From the NCBI GenBank assembly GCA_964017045.1, contig OZ024807.1, positions 7,607,481 through 7,671,480 on the forward strand: DNA of 64,000 nucleotides, given 5' to 3'. Each line of letters begins with the position of its first letter. Position 1 is the stretch's first letter. The notes under the pieces were generated by a model that did no database searches, was not told the DNA's origin, and saw only the letters and a list, made by a program, of their open reading frames with translations. Source of the stretch: Omphiscola glabra. Its lineage: Eukaryota > Mollusca > Gastropoda > Lymnaeidae. The position numbers and the translations under genes were made by a program. Below are positions 1 to 13,160 of this stretch, piece after piece.

Positions 1-549
1 TTCTCTTTGACTCTGTCAATCTTACTTGCAACAGCCAGCACGAGGTAACCACACCGTGTTGGTGATGGACGCCTTCGTTATTTCGCCAAATGTTTGTCCA
101 TCACTCGGCTCCCAGCGGCACTAAACTGTAAAATCTGCTCACTACCGTTGACCCTCTACTACAGCGCTTAAAATAACGTTACATTAGATTCCGTTCCCAT
201 GCAGATCAAATTACTGTTCCTATGCTACGGACTTTGTCCTCTCTCAACTACATGTTAGTTACCAATTATAAAATTCAGCTTCTTGCGCAGCTGGTACTAA
301 TCAATCCAACATAACACTTGATCTGCGTGGATTTTTTCTCATTTACTACCCACCTTCACCCCCCACTCGGCCCCAGAGCTTACCTCTTAATCGATAACAA
401 ATTTTTCCCATGCGTGACCTCATAATTCATAACAACTACCAGTGTCATGTGACTGTACCCTACCGAGTTTGGCCAGTATCCTGACCTTGCACCTGCACTT
501 AGCAAGTGTGGGAATCGTCCAATGACTTACTATCCATGGGGTAACTTAC
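1..549 (-). other. Start of gene A intron 8, running off the left edge
   Basis: This stretch follows the splice donor of gene A exon 8. I looked for a counterpart of gene B exon 9 and found none; in gene B the matching intron is about 1.8 kb, so the next exon is expected outside the window. I see no other feature here. Confidence 0.6.
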
Positions 550-3500
550 TTTGCTGCAGTTTACCCTTGCGCCGCTGCTGGTCGCCAGGGTGTAGCAGTT
601 TGTTGCATTGCAGTACTTGAAAGAGGAATTTATCGCCGTAAATCTGCGAAGTAATAACATAAATAATAAACAACCTCTAAAAAACACATTTTTCCGCATA
701 AATCTTTCATTTGCATTTTAAAATGATTTTATTGTAATATACTAATGTCCCACACGCCTTTACACAGCATTTTTATTTCACCAACTATTTGAGGCAAAAC
801 AATAGAGAATATTACGTATAAAAACGATTTGCGATATTTTGTTAAAGAATCCCATTTGCGTAAGTTATTGGCTAATATAATTTTTGAAATCAGTGGCATA
901 ATATTTCCTACATCTTCCTCTTACAAAAACAGGAAAAAAAACCTGAAATACGAGGTTTGGGTTTTGGGCTGAAAATTTGACAAAATATGTTGTCATCGGA
1001 AACAACACAATGTGCCAAGTTTCAGCTCGATATGTTGACTGGAAGTAGGTAAATTAGCTATCCGAAAATTTAGCCAGACACCCAGCCAGAAAGAAACACA
1101 CGAACCAAAGTGAAGTCAATAGAAAGTATTTAAAAAAAAATGTGAACGTTTTCTTTCTATGTAAAAAAAAGTATACTTAATATAATGATTGGACGGTTTT
1201 AAGTACTATTACAAGCAAATAGTTTAATAGTTTTTAATGTATCGATAACGTAAATAGGAAAGGGTGAATCAGCTAGTTAGTTAGGCTTTTTATTGATTGA
1301 ATATTTGTATAGCGCTTGTAGCCATGCTACTTTGGCATGCTCACAGCCCTGTGGTGTTCTTAAATCTATTTAAAGAAAACAAAAAGCCTGTAAGTGATTC
1401 TTAAATAATTTGTTTTATCATTTTCAATTTCCCTCAAAGATTCAGGGCAACTGTTCCATAATTTTGACGCTATCACTTCAAAAGTTCGGACTCCGAATGA
1501 CTTCTTTCTGTGTCCATCCACACTGGGAACTCTCAGTAAGGACTGTGTTGAACAGCGCAGGTTCTTTAAGGATACAGGTTTAGAAATCTGTTATTTAAGA
1601 TATTCCGACGAAGAACCTTCTATACAGCTGTACGCCAGGTTTAGGGTTAGTTAGTGGATTTGAAAATACTTAGTGAACTAAGAAACCTACAAAGGGTGTA
1701 GGAAAACATGAAGAAAGACCGTACAAGAAAGTGAAGGTTTTGGTCAAAAAAATATTTCGACAACAAACTTAGTTGAATACATGGACAAAGAATCTTAGCT
1801 TGTTGTATGGATATATTGTATAAAGGAAATGGTAGACATATTTATCTACTGGAGTGTCCCATGGCGTTTGCGTATGAGATTAAAAAGAGACGTAAAAGGT
1901 TAGGAATACGTAGATAAAATAGAAGAAGATAAGAATTAAATCGACGATTTATATCACACAGCAAGGACTGCGTATAGATGAGGTTAGCAAGTATGAAGGG
2001 TATGAGGAAAATATCATGGACAGAGCACAGAAGGCAAATGCGTTCTTTATTCACTCATATTTATATGGAACTCCAGGCTAACAGAACGAGGCAGAGAGGG
2101 ACAGAGAGAGAGAGAGAGAGTGTGTGAAAGAGACTGATCGATAGACAGAGAGAGAAAGAGAGTGGGAGAGAGAGGTGGCTAAAAGGTGAGAAGGAAGGAT
2201 AAAATAATCACAGCATTAAGTTTTTACTTTTATATGGTTTAGCGATGTTGGGCGGAAAATGATGTGAAAACTCAGAGCGCCATTGAAATAAAGATACTTA
2301 ATTATTCTGGTCTCAGCAATGAACGTTTAAAAAAAAAGCTATATAATTATGTAGGTTAAAAATATATTTTTCTAAATAAAAAATGTATGAAGCTACATAC
2401 ATAATGTAAGCGTTCAACTAAAAGCAGGGCTAGTTATCCAGAGATTGAGAAGCACTTACATCCCGTATTCGATCACGTAGTATTCTCCGTCCACGCCCCC
2501 AACAGGAGATGGTGAGTGCGATGAAGCGTTCGACGAATCCGCCCAGAGATAGGCCCTGACGTTGCCGCAGGTGAGCATCCGGAAAGAATCCACCAGCGGC
2601 AGCGTGATGTTGTGATCTTCCAAATACACGGTCGCGTTGGCGGGGACTTGCACGTACTTGGCTGCAGTGCATTGAAACATGTTGTTATGTGTTGCACGAA
2701 TATATTGTCTAAATAGGTGGACATCAAATTAAAAGAGCAGTATCCAAGATCTTAGCCACATTAGTGGCTTTGGAAGTTTTTCTGCTAATGTTTTTTTCCC
2801 CATCTACTTGAGATCTCGCAATAGGGAACAATTTGAGAACTAGAATTACAAGTCCACTCCTATTTGGTTAATTATCGGCTATACTTGCTGTTTCGGGCAA
2901 TGTCAAGTACATAAAGGTCGTCTGAAATTAACATTTAAAAAAAAAAAAAAAGAGAACACAAGAAATGATGTTTAGAAACACTGAAATAAAATGTATCGAA
3001 TCATTAGAACAAAGGCTTTAAGTAAATCAGAGTTCGTAAAGCATCAGAGTCCGCCATTGTTTGATGGTATGCCCTCTCAAAGACTGTAATTTTCATGTTT
3101 TTAATCGTTATATAGCAAATATCTCCTCAAAGGACCCAAAACAAGTCAAACTCACGTGATGGCATTTCTTTATGCTCGGAGTAAAATCGACAAAATCACA
3201 GCCTCGTGAGACATTGTATTCGACTTTTTTTTAATATCATTGTCTATTTGTTAAGACCAAATCAAATTCACATCATCTGATGTACACCAGTTGTACAACA
3301 ATAAAAAAAATGCCGTTTGTTTACATTAAAGTGGAACTAACTTTATCAACCTTCGGAAAAATCTACACCATTTCAGCTTTTTAAAAATATTTCTTCCTGG
3401 TGCGCAACACTACAAATGTTCTCAGGTCTAAAGAGCTGAACAAAGGAAGAAGGAAGTGGTGCAACAAAGTGCCAATCCCTGCCAGCAGGCTCTTTGATTG

Positions 3501-6500
3501 ATCACGTTGTGATCCAAAATAATGGACGGGCTCTAATGTATTTGCGTTTAGAAATCGTTTGGCATGCTTGTAGAGTAAATAAAAGGCAATGCGTGGCTAT
3601 TTTGGAATGAAAAGCAACATTATTTTTTTTTTAAACGAAAGCCTTTAAAATACATGAATATATAATATATAATAAAAATAGACCATCGACATGTAATGTG
3701 CTAATAATTTCACCTGTGTGCGTTGTGATACGTATAACCAATCTTTTTTGTTGTATTTTGGAAGAGATTCTTCTATATGGAGGAGCTATGGTAGAATCAT
3801 TAGCTTAGTAATGATTTTTTAAAAAAGACACGTGAACCAATTTTAAGATATTTTTTATCAGCTGTTCCTACCTTCATTATTCATAAATGCGTAAACCTCA
3901 TACTTAACTCATCACCAACTGCCATTTTAACCATAACCATTTTAACCATAACCCTAACTCATAAGCGAGTTTCAGTCCAACCCTCAACCAAACACTGAAG
4001 CTGACCCCAACACTAACTAAAATACAAATCTTAAACATATTCTTATTAATTGCTTTTCCTTTAAATATTAATTATTGAGCAAACCTCCTTTTAACCTTAT
4101 CAAAGATTTTCATTCTAAACCTGGCTCCAATTCATCACCGACTGTCACTTTAACCCTAGTTCTAACACATAATCGAATGTCTGTCTAACCCAAGACTTAA
4201 ACCTAACCCAAATCCGATTGTCAATCTCAGCGTAAGAGCACTAAAATAAAACATTTCGGAAGTACTTTCTTTAACATGAAATCTAAATTTAAAAAAAAAA
4301 AATATTTTAATTCTGGATCTCGATCCGTTATCACTACTGTGTTTGAAAAAAATAGAGACAACTTTTTTTTATTAGGGATTTACGATCAAGGCCCTTTAAG
4401 TAACCCAAAAAAGCAACGTTTTATAGAGATCCTGAGTACGATATGGTCTTGGATAAAATCTATTCACCCATCCGAACGACGGTAGGTTCTGAATCCCCAC
4501 CCCACCCCCCTTTTTTTAATTAAAACAAAAATCATTTTATATCTAATATTGGCACTATTCGAAAACCTTTGGTAGGGATGGCAAGTTTGCAAATTAATTG
4601 ACGCTCCAGGACAAAAGTAATTAGGGCGTAGGTTGCTTAGAAAAATTGGTTGCATACATTAATAGAAAAGTGCTGCAACATTTTTTTAATTTTAATTACA
4701 AAAAATCTTCTCCAAAAAATTACGGGAGTTGTGGATATAATGATAACCGTGTACAAGTATTGAAAGGCCGCGGCAAAAACCCTTCTTAAATATCACTGTT
4801 TCTTCATCTTCACCCAAATATCATGATGCATGTGATAAGTAAATGCGTGCATGACATTTATAATATTCAGATGATCAATGTGACACGACTTCACCAGTTT
4901 AATGTTTTAGCTCTTAAGTTAAGAACTACTAATAAAATATGTTTCAATTAGGAATACTTTGAACGATCTGCTGTGATGGAATTTCCATAGGCTCTTTCGA
5001 ATGCAAACCCTCTGTACATATGTCATGCGCCTTAATATTCTTGGTTTTCAACGCATGAGGGTCGTCGTTTAAAAAAAAAAAAAAAGCATTTTTAGCTTTT
5101 ACAACAAGAAGAACAATACAAAAAAAAAATATTTACTGGTTTGTTAAACCATCAAGCGACCTACTTTCCAACGAAGGCTGATGTCTCCATTAGCAATGGA
5201 ATAGAACCATTCCTCCGGAGGTTGTGAGCTTATTTAACAGTCAGCTCCTTTTCACGTTTTACTTAGTGACGTTTACACGTGATAATGTTCAAACACACGT
5301 GGCATCTCTACCCCGTTGGCTCACAGCACATTTAACAAAATTAAAAATGGTTTACATTACTTTATTAAGCAGTTGAGAGAAGTTTTCTTAATTTAATACT
5401 ATTTCAAAAACAAAAAATTGTCTGCGGAACTCACCGCCTAATTCAAGGGCGCGGTTTTTAAAGTAGACGTACGAGTCATTGGAGTAGAACTCGACCAGTT
5501 TACTCCCTTGGCTGTTACAGATTGACTGGGGGAAAAATACACAAACATTCAATCAATGGGAAGTGTTGATAGAGAGGATTTCAATAAAAGGGAAGAAATA
5601 AGTAATCAAGAAATATTCATTTCTGATAAATAATGTTCATTTATTTTATAAAAAAATATAGTAATAAAAATCTTGAAACATAAAATAGTTTTTAGGTTTT
5701 CATACGGTAATACAGTCTTTCGGTCAAGCACTCGTTTCTTTAAAAAATGCAAATACTTATTATATTATTAGTCTTCCTATAACTTATTTTAATTGTATAT
5801 GACTTACTTGAACTGTTAATTTCTTAGCTCCTGCTTTCTTTAACATAAATGTAATGAGTGCAATTAAAATAAATTTAAAGACAAAATCTAAAAAGTTCAC
5901 ACGAGATTAATGAGTTTAGGTTATAGTATAGCCTAGGTCTTTGTACATTTGTGTTCACTTTAATGTAGATCTATTTTAGCCATGACCACAGAAATAAAAA
6001 TATGCCGGCTACGCTTGGCGGGAAACTTTGAAATAATGCCAAATAACAGAGGAGTGAAGAGGATGCCCCTCATTAACCCCAGAGGAGAATGACTCTATTG
6101 CAGGCCTATGCTTAGATTGATGGGTGGTGTGGAAAAAGATCCAAAGCAGTTGGGTATCCAGGCATAGAAAATCAAAGTTTAATTTATTTCTGACTGGAAG
6201 GAAGTGGTGAGTCAGGCTAAGACCCTATCTGTAGTGACAAAGAGATGGAAGGTTATATATGTATCCAGGCGTATTAGTATATTATGTATTACCTTTTTAA
6301 TATTCAAAGTTAAAAAAAAAAAAACGAACAAAACTTAATTCTATATTTATGTTAGACGATGGCTGACTTTTTAGAGAACGAGAATGTCTTAATGTACTTA
6401 CATTCGCTTCACCCCAGTGAACCAATGAACTGTGCAGTTTGTAGCAGCTGCCATCGTTAAAATAATCACCGCCGGGGAATGAATCGTGACATGGATTTCC

Positions 6501-6505
6501 TACGT
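550..6505 (-). CDS. Gene A exons 5-8: second C-type lectin-like module
   Basis: Exons 6505-6402, 5525-5435, 2661-2460 and 643-550. They encode, in order, a disulfide hairpin (NPC then GSCYKLH), the E-A-N-S-I-C helix region, a stretch with YLEDHNITL and LTCGN, and a cysteine-rich end (FKYCNATNCYTL). The corresponding exons of gene B have lengths 104, 91, 202 and 94, identical to these. No EPN or QPD sugar-binding triplet is visible, so calcium-dependent sugar binding of the classical kind is doubtful. The exon 5, 7 and 8 donors are strong GTAAGT sites and the exon 6 donor is GTGAGT. Confidence 0.8.
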
Positions 6506-9500
6506 CTGGAAAACAATGTAGTCATCTATGGATATGGAATGTAAGCTGGCGCTGAACGGTAAGTAGAAACTATGAAAATGGCAAGGAACGTAGAACACAT
6601 TAGAGAAAAGGAAAATGAAACATGTTCTTTTTAAAAAAAAAATAAGAAGACTACGAAAGAAAGAAAAATAAATGGAAATTAAAGGAAACAAATTATTCAG
6701 AAAAGGTGGGAAAAGAAATTTAAAAAAAAAATTAAAATTAATACAAATCTTTTGAGATTAATAGACGCAATGAAAAAAAAGTGATACATTACATTACTGG
6801 ATAAAAAAGGAAATTATAGTGTGCACTATTTTGAAAAATTAAATAAATGAAATAAATAAAAATCAATTTAAAATAGAACACATAAACAACAAAATAAATT
6901 GAAAGTAAATGATATTTCAAGAATTGCATTTAGACATAGATATATATTTAAAGAAATCAATCTTACACATTTGACAAATAAATTTCTGCCTCTTGGAGCA
7001 GGCACTGCTGTACATGACCGGGAATAAATGTTCCTTTTTACCGTCCGTCACTTGTACACACGCCCCTGGTGATGCAAGCGGGGACGAGGACACATTTTCT
7101 GACTTGATGGGCTGCCGTGTGGATGACCAGACACAATTCAAAGACCTCTCTTCCACCACGCCCCCGATCCACCAGTCTTAAAGTAGAGAGAAACAAATGG
7201 GATCCATCAGGATTTTTAAAAAAAAGTTCTATGTGACTTAATAAAAACAGAAAACAGGGCAATGGAGGCATGAAAGAATACGGGGGAAAAGAAATATAAC
7301 GAAAGATCCTTCCATTAAAAAAACATTATGAATAGTGCACGAAAAAGAAAAATGTATCTTATGATTCTTCCGAGGAAAAGAGCAAGAGAAATGGTTTGGC
7401 CCTCACGTTCAATGAATGGTTATATCTGTATTCGTGTTTTCCTTTTTTTCCCCCCTCGGGGTTATATTAATTTTTCTATCGCTTCTACCCGACCGCAGTG
7501 TTCCCGTATTTCGCTATATAAAGAAAACATGGTTTTTGTGTGTGTTCTTGAAAGAGTGCTACCAATGAGGATGTTATCATGTAACTCATAATAAGGAACA
7601 AAGACATTGATATCATTTCAGCTGTCCTTATATATTCTACCTCTTTTTTGGAAACATAATATTTTCCATGAAATAATTTGAAAGTACAGTGGAACCCCGC
7701 TATAACGCGCCCCGCCATAACGCAAATTCGGATATAACGCGTTCGTAGCATGGCTCCCGAAATTTTGTATATTCAATCACATGGAGAAAAAAAATTTGGA
7801 GAAAAGTAAAAACAAAACAAAACAAGAAATTAACGATTTTAAATGAAATGACATCCATTTTGGATGAACTGCATGCCACGTCGGCACGGTAGCATACGGC
7901 GTTGACACACTTTTCATGATATAGTGATAGTCTGGTATTATCGGTCAATCTGTATTATCGTTCAAACAAAAAAAAAAAAAAATGGGTAAATGTTTTTAAT
8001 GCACAGTAATAACCTATAAATATATTAGCCATCAATTATTTTGAAAATATCTTAATTAATGCATTCCAGTTGATATTCATCTGATGATAGGCCGACTTTT
8101 GATCATTGTACACGTATACACGTATATGTTCTCGGAAAAAAGTTAAATATTGTAAAACCGCGCATTAACGCCACCCCGCTTTTAACGCGATCCGATTTTA
8201 TGGACCCCGATTATTGCGTTATAGCGGGGTTCAACTGCACTCAAATAAAACTATTTAAACAGGTATTTTAATATCGTCGTAAGGGTAACAAATATTTTTT
8301 GTTAACGGGCCAAAATGTTCAGCAATGTCACAACTTTAAGTAAGAGCCCCTTTCGTTAATTGTTTCGTGTACAAAATCGGATGCAGATTGAATTCCAAAT
8401 TGAACCCTGTAGAGAGAATCGGAAGATTGGTGCAAGACATTTTTGGACGGCCGCGATACAGCTGTAAAGAAGTATGTACAAGATATATGTTGTAGTTTCT
8501 TTTGTCGTCGTATGTTCTTGAACGTCTTTTGTACCTCGCCTAACCCGCTAAACGTTTTGAGTATAATTATTCAGCCAATAAAGAAGACACTACCAAGTAA
8601 GGTGGCGAACATAAAATAATATAATTTGAGTGGTTAAATTAACGAATACACAAATCCATTTATTTGATGGGAAACATATTTATAACGATTTTCATTTGGT
8701 TCTAGGCGAGTAAATAAGCTGGTGAAATACTGAAACAAGAATTGTAAAAAAAAAAATTTAATTAATAATTTAATAAATGGATGGCGAGATGAATTTAGAA
8801 TCTCAAATAATGATGATTATCTATGTATGTATGTCTATATGGCTGTAACGCTGTGTTCAAAAGACGAGCAAAAAATGCACCATAATTTAGCTCAAATTAA
8901 ACTTCATGAAAATGCTCAAGCTGAAAGCAGTAACTTTAGTAGAAGAGCTCAAGTAAAGCCGCCGCCATTGTTTGGCGCGTCTATTTTAGTGTTAAAAGAA
9001 GTAAAAAAGGAGATAGATGAAGATAAAGCTAAATATACAGTACACTGGAGATGAACGAGTCAAATAAAGAGAGGGAGAAAAAAAAATAGAAACGTGGGCT
9101 AGGAAATAGAACGTATGTCCTCACCTTCTAAAGTTAAAGTGACAGCTTTAGCCAAGTACTCAAGGCTAGCCACTGTGACTGGCTCTGCTAGTCTGGCCTG
9201 TGAAATGTTTTGCCCACAAAACGTCTGCAATGATATTAATACATAAAGTGTAAATTTTTAATCATCATCGTTTGCCAGGATGTGAAATATTCAAAGTGTA
9301 ACATATTAATTTCTGGTAACTATAGTTTTGTTTATTTTTGCGTCGTTACCTTTATAACAAAGATTTTTTTTATTAGATTAATTCGTGGGGTAGATTATAT
9401 TTTTTGTTTTTTATACAGTGGAACCTCTCACAACGAGCATAATTAATGCCAAAATTTTACTCGTTAAGCGAAACACTCGTTAAACGAAACAATTTTTCCC

Positions 9501-10802
9501 ATACAAATCAAAGTAAAATACGATAATGCGTTCCGCGCTGAAAAAAATGTTCAAAAATGTTTATTAACATTTATTCAAATACAATTACTTATGAATTGTT
9601 AAGGAGTGTAACAATTTGGATTACAAGATTAGATTTGAAACAAAAAACGTAAATAAAATATGAATTTATAACAAATAAATTAATCCTTTTTAACTAGAAA
9701 ACTGTCTAAAGACATTTGTTTTTGCCGACGCTTTAAAATCTGACGGAAATGTGTCACAGAATTATCATTGAATAAATTTGTAGCACGAATAGCCACCTCC
9801 TTATTAGGGTGATGCTTCTCAATGTACGATGCAACAGTTTCCCATGCTTTCAGCATTTCTCTTACTGCGCTAGAAGATTATTGCTCTGCTACTTCCTCCT
9901 CCACTAATGAGCTCTCCTCCATAATTTCTTGCTGTGAAACACGATGCAACTCCATAATGACAGATCGTTGATGTTGACCGATTGTGTGTGCGCGCTAGAT
10001 TAGCCACGCTCACATCTTGTTCTAGCTTTTCAATGATTTTACATTTCATTTCAAAATTTATTTTTTTCTCTCTTATGATTGTTTTCTTGTGGTTTTTTCT
10101 TCCAACACATTTTAGCACAGGTTATTACACTTTGCACATAAAAAAATTACGAATATTGTCTGAATACAAAATTTGTAAAAACGGGTGATCACACACGAAA
10201 ACAATACGCTAACAGACTGAGTGCTAAACACAGACTAATGCATCGGCGTGGAAGTTCCAGCTCACAAATGAATGTCTGGAAAAAGTGACTTCTCTTTTCT
10301 GCGTAACTCGTTATGCGAAATTTCGCTCGTTAAGGGAGCAACTTCTTCACATTTTTTTTGCTCGTGATGCGAATTACTCGTTATGAGAGGTGCTCTTTAT
10401 GAGAGGTTCCACTGTATATATATTTTTGGTTTAAAACTTAACTAGAAATTAACTCTATCCAATGACCTGTGCATCTGTCCAGTTGCTTAATACGGTACCC
10501 ATCTTATAGCAGTAGCCTTCGTGATACAGTGATGTGTCCCAGAAGAAACATGGGTTACCTGTATTGCATAAAGATTCGCATCAAAATGTTGAAGAGTCAC
10601 TAGGTGTTTTAAATGAATAGAGTTGCGCTATTAAATATTAGACATGAATGTCAGGCTTTAAAAAGAGCCAACAAACTGTCTTATAAAAACGTTACATCAA
10701 AACGACGTATTGTTGTAGTTGACACACTAATAATGCAATACACTTACCTCTCACCCTTACTGCACAGGTTAATCCAAGCAGAATAACAGCTCTGGCGTCC
10801 AT
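550..10802 (-). CDS. Gene A: secreted or membrane C-type lectin-like receptor, 3' part off the window
   Basis: Eight exons on the minus strand: 10802-10748, 10558-10467, 9224-9125, 7176-6967, 6505-6402, 5525-5435, 2661-2460 and 643-550. All have AG acceptors and GT donors and join in phase. The product starts with a hydrophobic leader (MDARAVILLGLTCAV), then a C-type lectin-like module with the WWIGG core and six canonical cysteines plus one extra, then a second lectin-like module with SCYKL. An in-frame ATG four codons upstream (10814) could also serve; I chose 10802 because it aligns with gene B. Exon lengths match gene B exactly except exon 4, which is three nt shorter. By comparison with gene B, the missing part should encode an IgGFc-binding-like region and a membrane anchor; that is inference. 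No frame breaks were seen in the visible exons, so it looks functional. Confidence 0.85.
955..1115 (-). repeat. Dispersed repeat with GCTGAAACTTGGCACA core, minus orientation
   Basis: Read on the minus strand this contains GCTGAAACTTGGCACA followed by a TTTCCGATGACAACA-like stretch. Two related copies lie near 54770-54960 and 57355-57515 on the plus strand. It is probably part of a non-autonomous or LINE-derived mobile element whose ends I cannot define. Confidence 0.5.
2095..2180 (+). repeat. GA-rich microsatellite
   Basis: Interrupted (GA)n and GAGA-type tract within gene A intron 7. Confidence 0.8.
2662..5434 (-). other. Gene A intron 6, with degenerate CCCTAA-like stretch
   Basis: An AT-rich 2.8-kb intron. 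Between about 3890 and 4240 there are scattered TAACCCTAA-like words (for example CATAACCCTAACTC), which look like a strongly decayed telomere-like or simple repeat. No exon or element ends were recognised. Confidence 0.4.
5990..6260 (+). mobile_element. 5'-truncated LINE 3'-end fragment
   Basis: The sequence is clearly related to the 3' end of the LINE at 41160-41412: both contain ATGCC near the start, a shared GTGAAGAGGATGC word, GATGTGGAAAAAGATC-like text and GGAAGGAAGTGGTGAG. This corresponds to the C-terminal end of a reverse-transcriptase ORF (a GRLRWAGH-type motif), here full of stops. It lies in gene A intron 5, on the strand opposite to the gene. Confidence 0.65.
6967..10558 (-). CDS. 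Gene A exons 2-4: first C-type lectin-like module
   Basis: Exons 10558-10467, 9224-9125 and 7176-6967. They encode the N-terminal cysteine hairpin (NPCFFWD and YCYKMG), the helix region (CGQNISQARLAE) and the long-loop region starting DWWIGG and ending FICQM. Canonical cysteines are present, plus one extra after the WIGG core (SLNCVW) that gene B lacks. The exon 2 donor is GTCATT, a weak site, whereas gene B has GTGATG at the same place. No EPN/QPD or WND calcium-site motif is seen. Confidence 0.82.
7687..8237. mobile_element. Non-autonomous pogo-like element (MITE)
   Basis: Terminal inverted repeats start CAGTGGAACCCCGCTATAAC on the left and, read inwards from the right, CAGTTGAACCCCGCTATAAC. 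The left flank is TA; the right flank has decayed to CA. It is about 550 bp long with no transposase, and lies in gene A intron 3. Internal ATAACGCG-type words repeat the terminal sequence. TA-flanked CAGTGGAACC ends are typical of pogo/Tigger-type Tc1-mariner relatives. Confidence 0.75.
9416..10414 (-). mobile_element. Tigger/pogo-type element with transposase remnant
   Basis: The 999-bp element is bounded by matching inverted ends (CAGTGGAACCTCTCA) and flanked on both sides by TA, the expected target duplication. A minus-strand remnant at about 9900-10118 encodes the helix-turn-helix N-terminus of a CENP-B/Tigger-like transposase, with the motif SVANLARTHNRSTSTIC. The catalytic DDE region is missing, so this is an internally deleted copy. 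It sits in gene A intron 2, 52 bp past the exon 2 donor. Confidence 0.8.
10748..10802 (-). CDS. Gene A exon 1: signal peptide
   Basis: This 55-nt coding exon has the same length and splice phase as gene B exon 1. It encodes MDARAVILLGLTCAVRVR, a typical secretory leader, and ends at a strong donor (GAG/GTAAGT). An upstream in-frame ATG at 10814-10812 would add four residues. Confidence 0.82.
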
Positions 10803-10814
10803 TACTCCCAACAT

Positions 10815-13160
10815 CGGATTTAAGTTAAGCTTAACTCCTTACATTTTAATGCTCCGTGTAATTAGAAGGACAACGTTTCCTTACGTTGACACATGTCATA
10901 TGAAAATAAATCCCAATAAATAAACGTAATAATCCTTGACGACATTTAAAAAAAAAAATCAAGTACAAGATAGCAAACTACTGAGATATTATATTCGAAT
11001 TGGTAAAAAAAAATATTTTTTTTCAAGATATCTCGAGCCAAAGACTTATTTTATAAATCTTAACTTTGCAGCTGCCAAACCCCTTTCCGTGTGCTAGTTA
11101 CGTAACTTCAATTATACTTGGCTATATATTTTACAAAAAGCTATCGTTTAAACACAATTAGTAAATGGCAGTTCATAACCAGGAAAAAGTCAGAAAAATG
11201 CTATGTACCATAACATTATATTTTTTTAGCGGTGCAGCAACAATTTTTTTTTGGGGCACATTTATTACAGCACTAATTAAAAACTACTACTAAACTAGAG
11301 TTATATTATGTTGTATTTGATTTAACTTGGAGACATAAAAACAGCGTTATATGAACAAGAAATAACAATGTTAATTTCCTTTTTTTTCAGTAAATATTTA
11401 AAAAGTCGGAAATCGTGTGGACAAAAAAATAATGAAATTAAATGACACGCACAAAGTAAACGCTTCTCCGGAAATGATTATGTGTAGCAGTCAACTAAAG
11501 ATGTTCCGAAGGGGTTTCTAACTTTGTTAACTACGTTCAACGTTGCATCAATTTATCGAATCAGCGATTGATTTTATTGGCCGGGGATTTTGGATACCGT
11601 CACGGTTGTCACTCTTGAAAGGCGTGAGCTGTGGACATAAGATTTTAAAAGTATGGCTTTGACATGGATGTAACCATTGTATCCATTGTCAGCCATTCTG
11701 TAAATGGGAAGAAGCTTTCGATATGTTTACTTTTTCCACAACGTCATAGCTTTTCTATGCCTTCTATTTATATTAAAAGTTGAACGATAAGATTCAATGT
11801 CTTTTTTCGAAGAAAAGAATCTAAAATCGTATACTTTAATGGCCGGTAATAACACTTCTGCTTGCTTTTATTCCCTTTGTAAAGTTTTCTTTTGTTCACG
11901 ATTTGTAAATGCTCATTGTTCTTCATTTAAAGCCACCTTAAGTTAATGGCAGATGTGTCCTTACAATTTAAAAGTTTAGTATTAAAATCCAGTCAGCTTT
12001 TATCCCGATTAAAAGGCAATTTGATAACAATATTTATTATCAAAACCAGTTTAAAAATTATTAATTAAAAAATAATAATAATACAATGAAAAAAAGTATA
12101 TATACGTAGACATTTTTCATTTCAAAATGTTTATTAGAATATTTTTTTATTAAAATAACATTTAAAGTCGTGGGTTTGGAATCAGGTAGAGTTTGTACTA
12201 GAACGACGATTAATATAAGGTAAAAAATTTAAGGGTGGGGAATTAAAAGTTATGTCAGTTGGAGAGAAGGGAGAGCTTAGTCGTAGGGTAGAGAGGGTAG
12301 CCATATGGCAAAAAGGTGTCAGCCAGATAGCAGAAAGAGCTAAGTCAGACGGCAGAAAGGTATCAGCAAGATGGCAGAAAGAGCTCAGCCAGATGGCAGA
12401 AAGGGATCAGCAAGATGGCAGAAAGGGATCAGCCAGATGGCAGAAAGGGTTCAATTGGAGGGCTCGAAGAGGTCACTCGGATAGTGAAGTGCCCGATCAG
12501 TTTATTTGGTTGAAACATCGGTGGAGCAACTGGACAGTTATAGAGACAGGACGATGCCGCCAGTGCCGTGAGAGTGAAAACATAAAACTGAGAAGTGGAG
12601 AAGGAAACATATTCCAGCAACGTGATTGCTGCATTGAATGGTACACATCATTAAAGAGAATGGTCACCATCCAATAGAGTAAGTGTTATATAAATTATTA
12701 AGTTAACAAAGGAAAGAAAGTTTAATTCACACAATTACGATAACAATTGAGGTATCTACAAAGAGATTACATATATATTATATATATATACCATCAAATG
12801 ATATTAAATCCCATGGAATGATAACTGCCACTTCGCAAGCAGCACGTGTGTTCTAGAAACATATCTTTAAAAATGTGTGTAGCATTAAAAATGAAGTCCA
12901 TTATAGTTTATTATTTAAATATTATTTTAAAAAGTTGGCAGTTTTCTATTTTATAAAGCGGTAAGATCACGTGACGCGCTATACGTTACTCACTTTTAAT
13001 TAATCGCTATTTATTGTGTTTATGTCTTCACACGCCATTAGGCCCCAGACTCCAAATTTGGGGCACAATAAAAAAAATCTTACTTCTTTCAGCCACTCTT
13101 CTTTAGTGACGAGACGTTATCCCAAGCCGTCATAGCTATACCAAACTGTAATCTCTAGAC
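10815..13160. other. Spacer between gene A and the hAT element
   Basis: AT-rich DNA upstream of gene A, which must include its promoter; I see no motif clear enough to call. It contains a 22-bp tandem repeat near 12285-12455. The 141-codon open frame at 12252-12677 runs through that repeat and is probably not a gene. Confidence 0.5.
12285..12455 (+). repeat. 22-bp minisatellite, about 7 copies
   Basis: Unit near AGCCAGATGGCAGAAAGGGATC, with variants. The unit length is not a multiple of three, so the repeated RWQKE/QMAER peptides shift frame from unit to unit. Confidence 0.75.

Larger units (their letters stand above)
644..2459 (-). other. Gene A intron 7
   Basis: An AT-rich intron of about 1.8 kb. 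It contains one copy of a dispersed repeat (near 960-1110) and a GA-rich microsatellite (near 2095-2180). I see no further coding sequence; short open frames here lack splice signals or family resemblance. Confidence 0.6.

Noticed and set aside
3890..4240. Interstitial telomere (CCCTAA repeats)
   Set aside because: Only scattered partial words, with no two perfect tandem units.
12252..12677. 141-codon open frame
   Set aside because: Its N-terminal half is a 22-bp minisatellite and the rest has no family resemblance or splice support.
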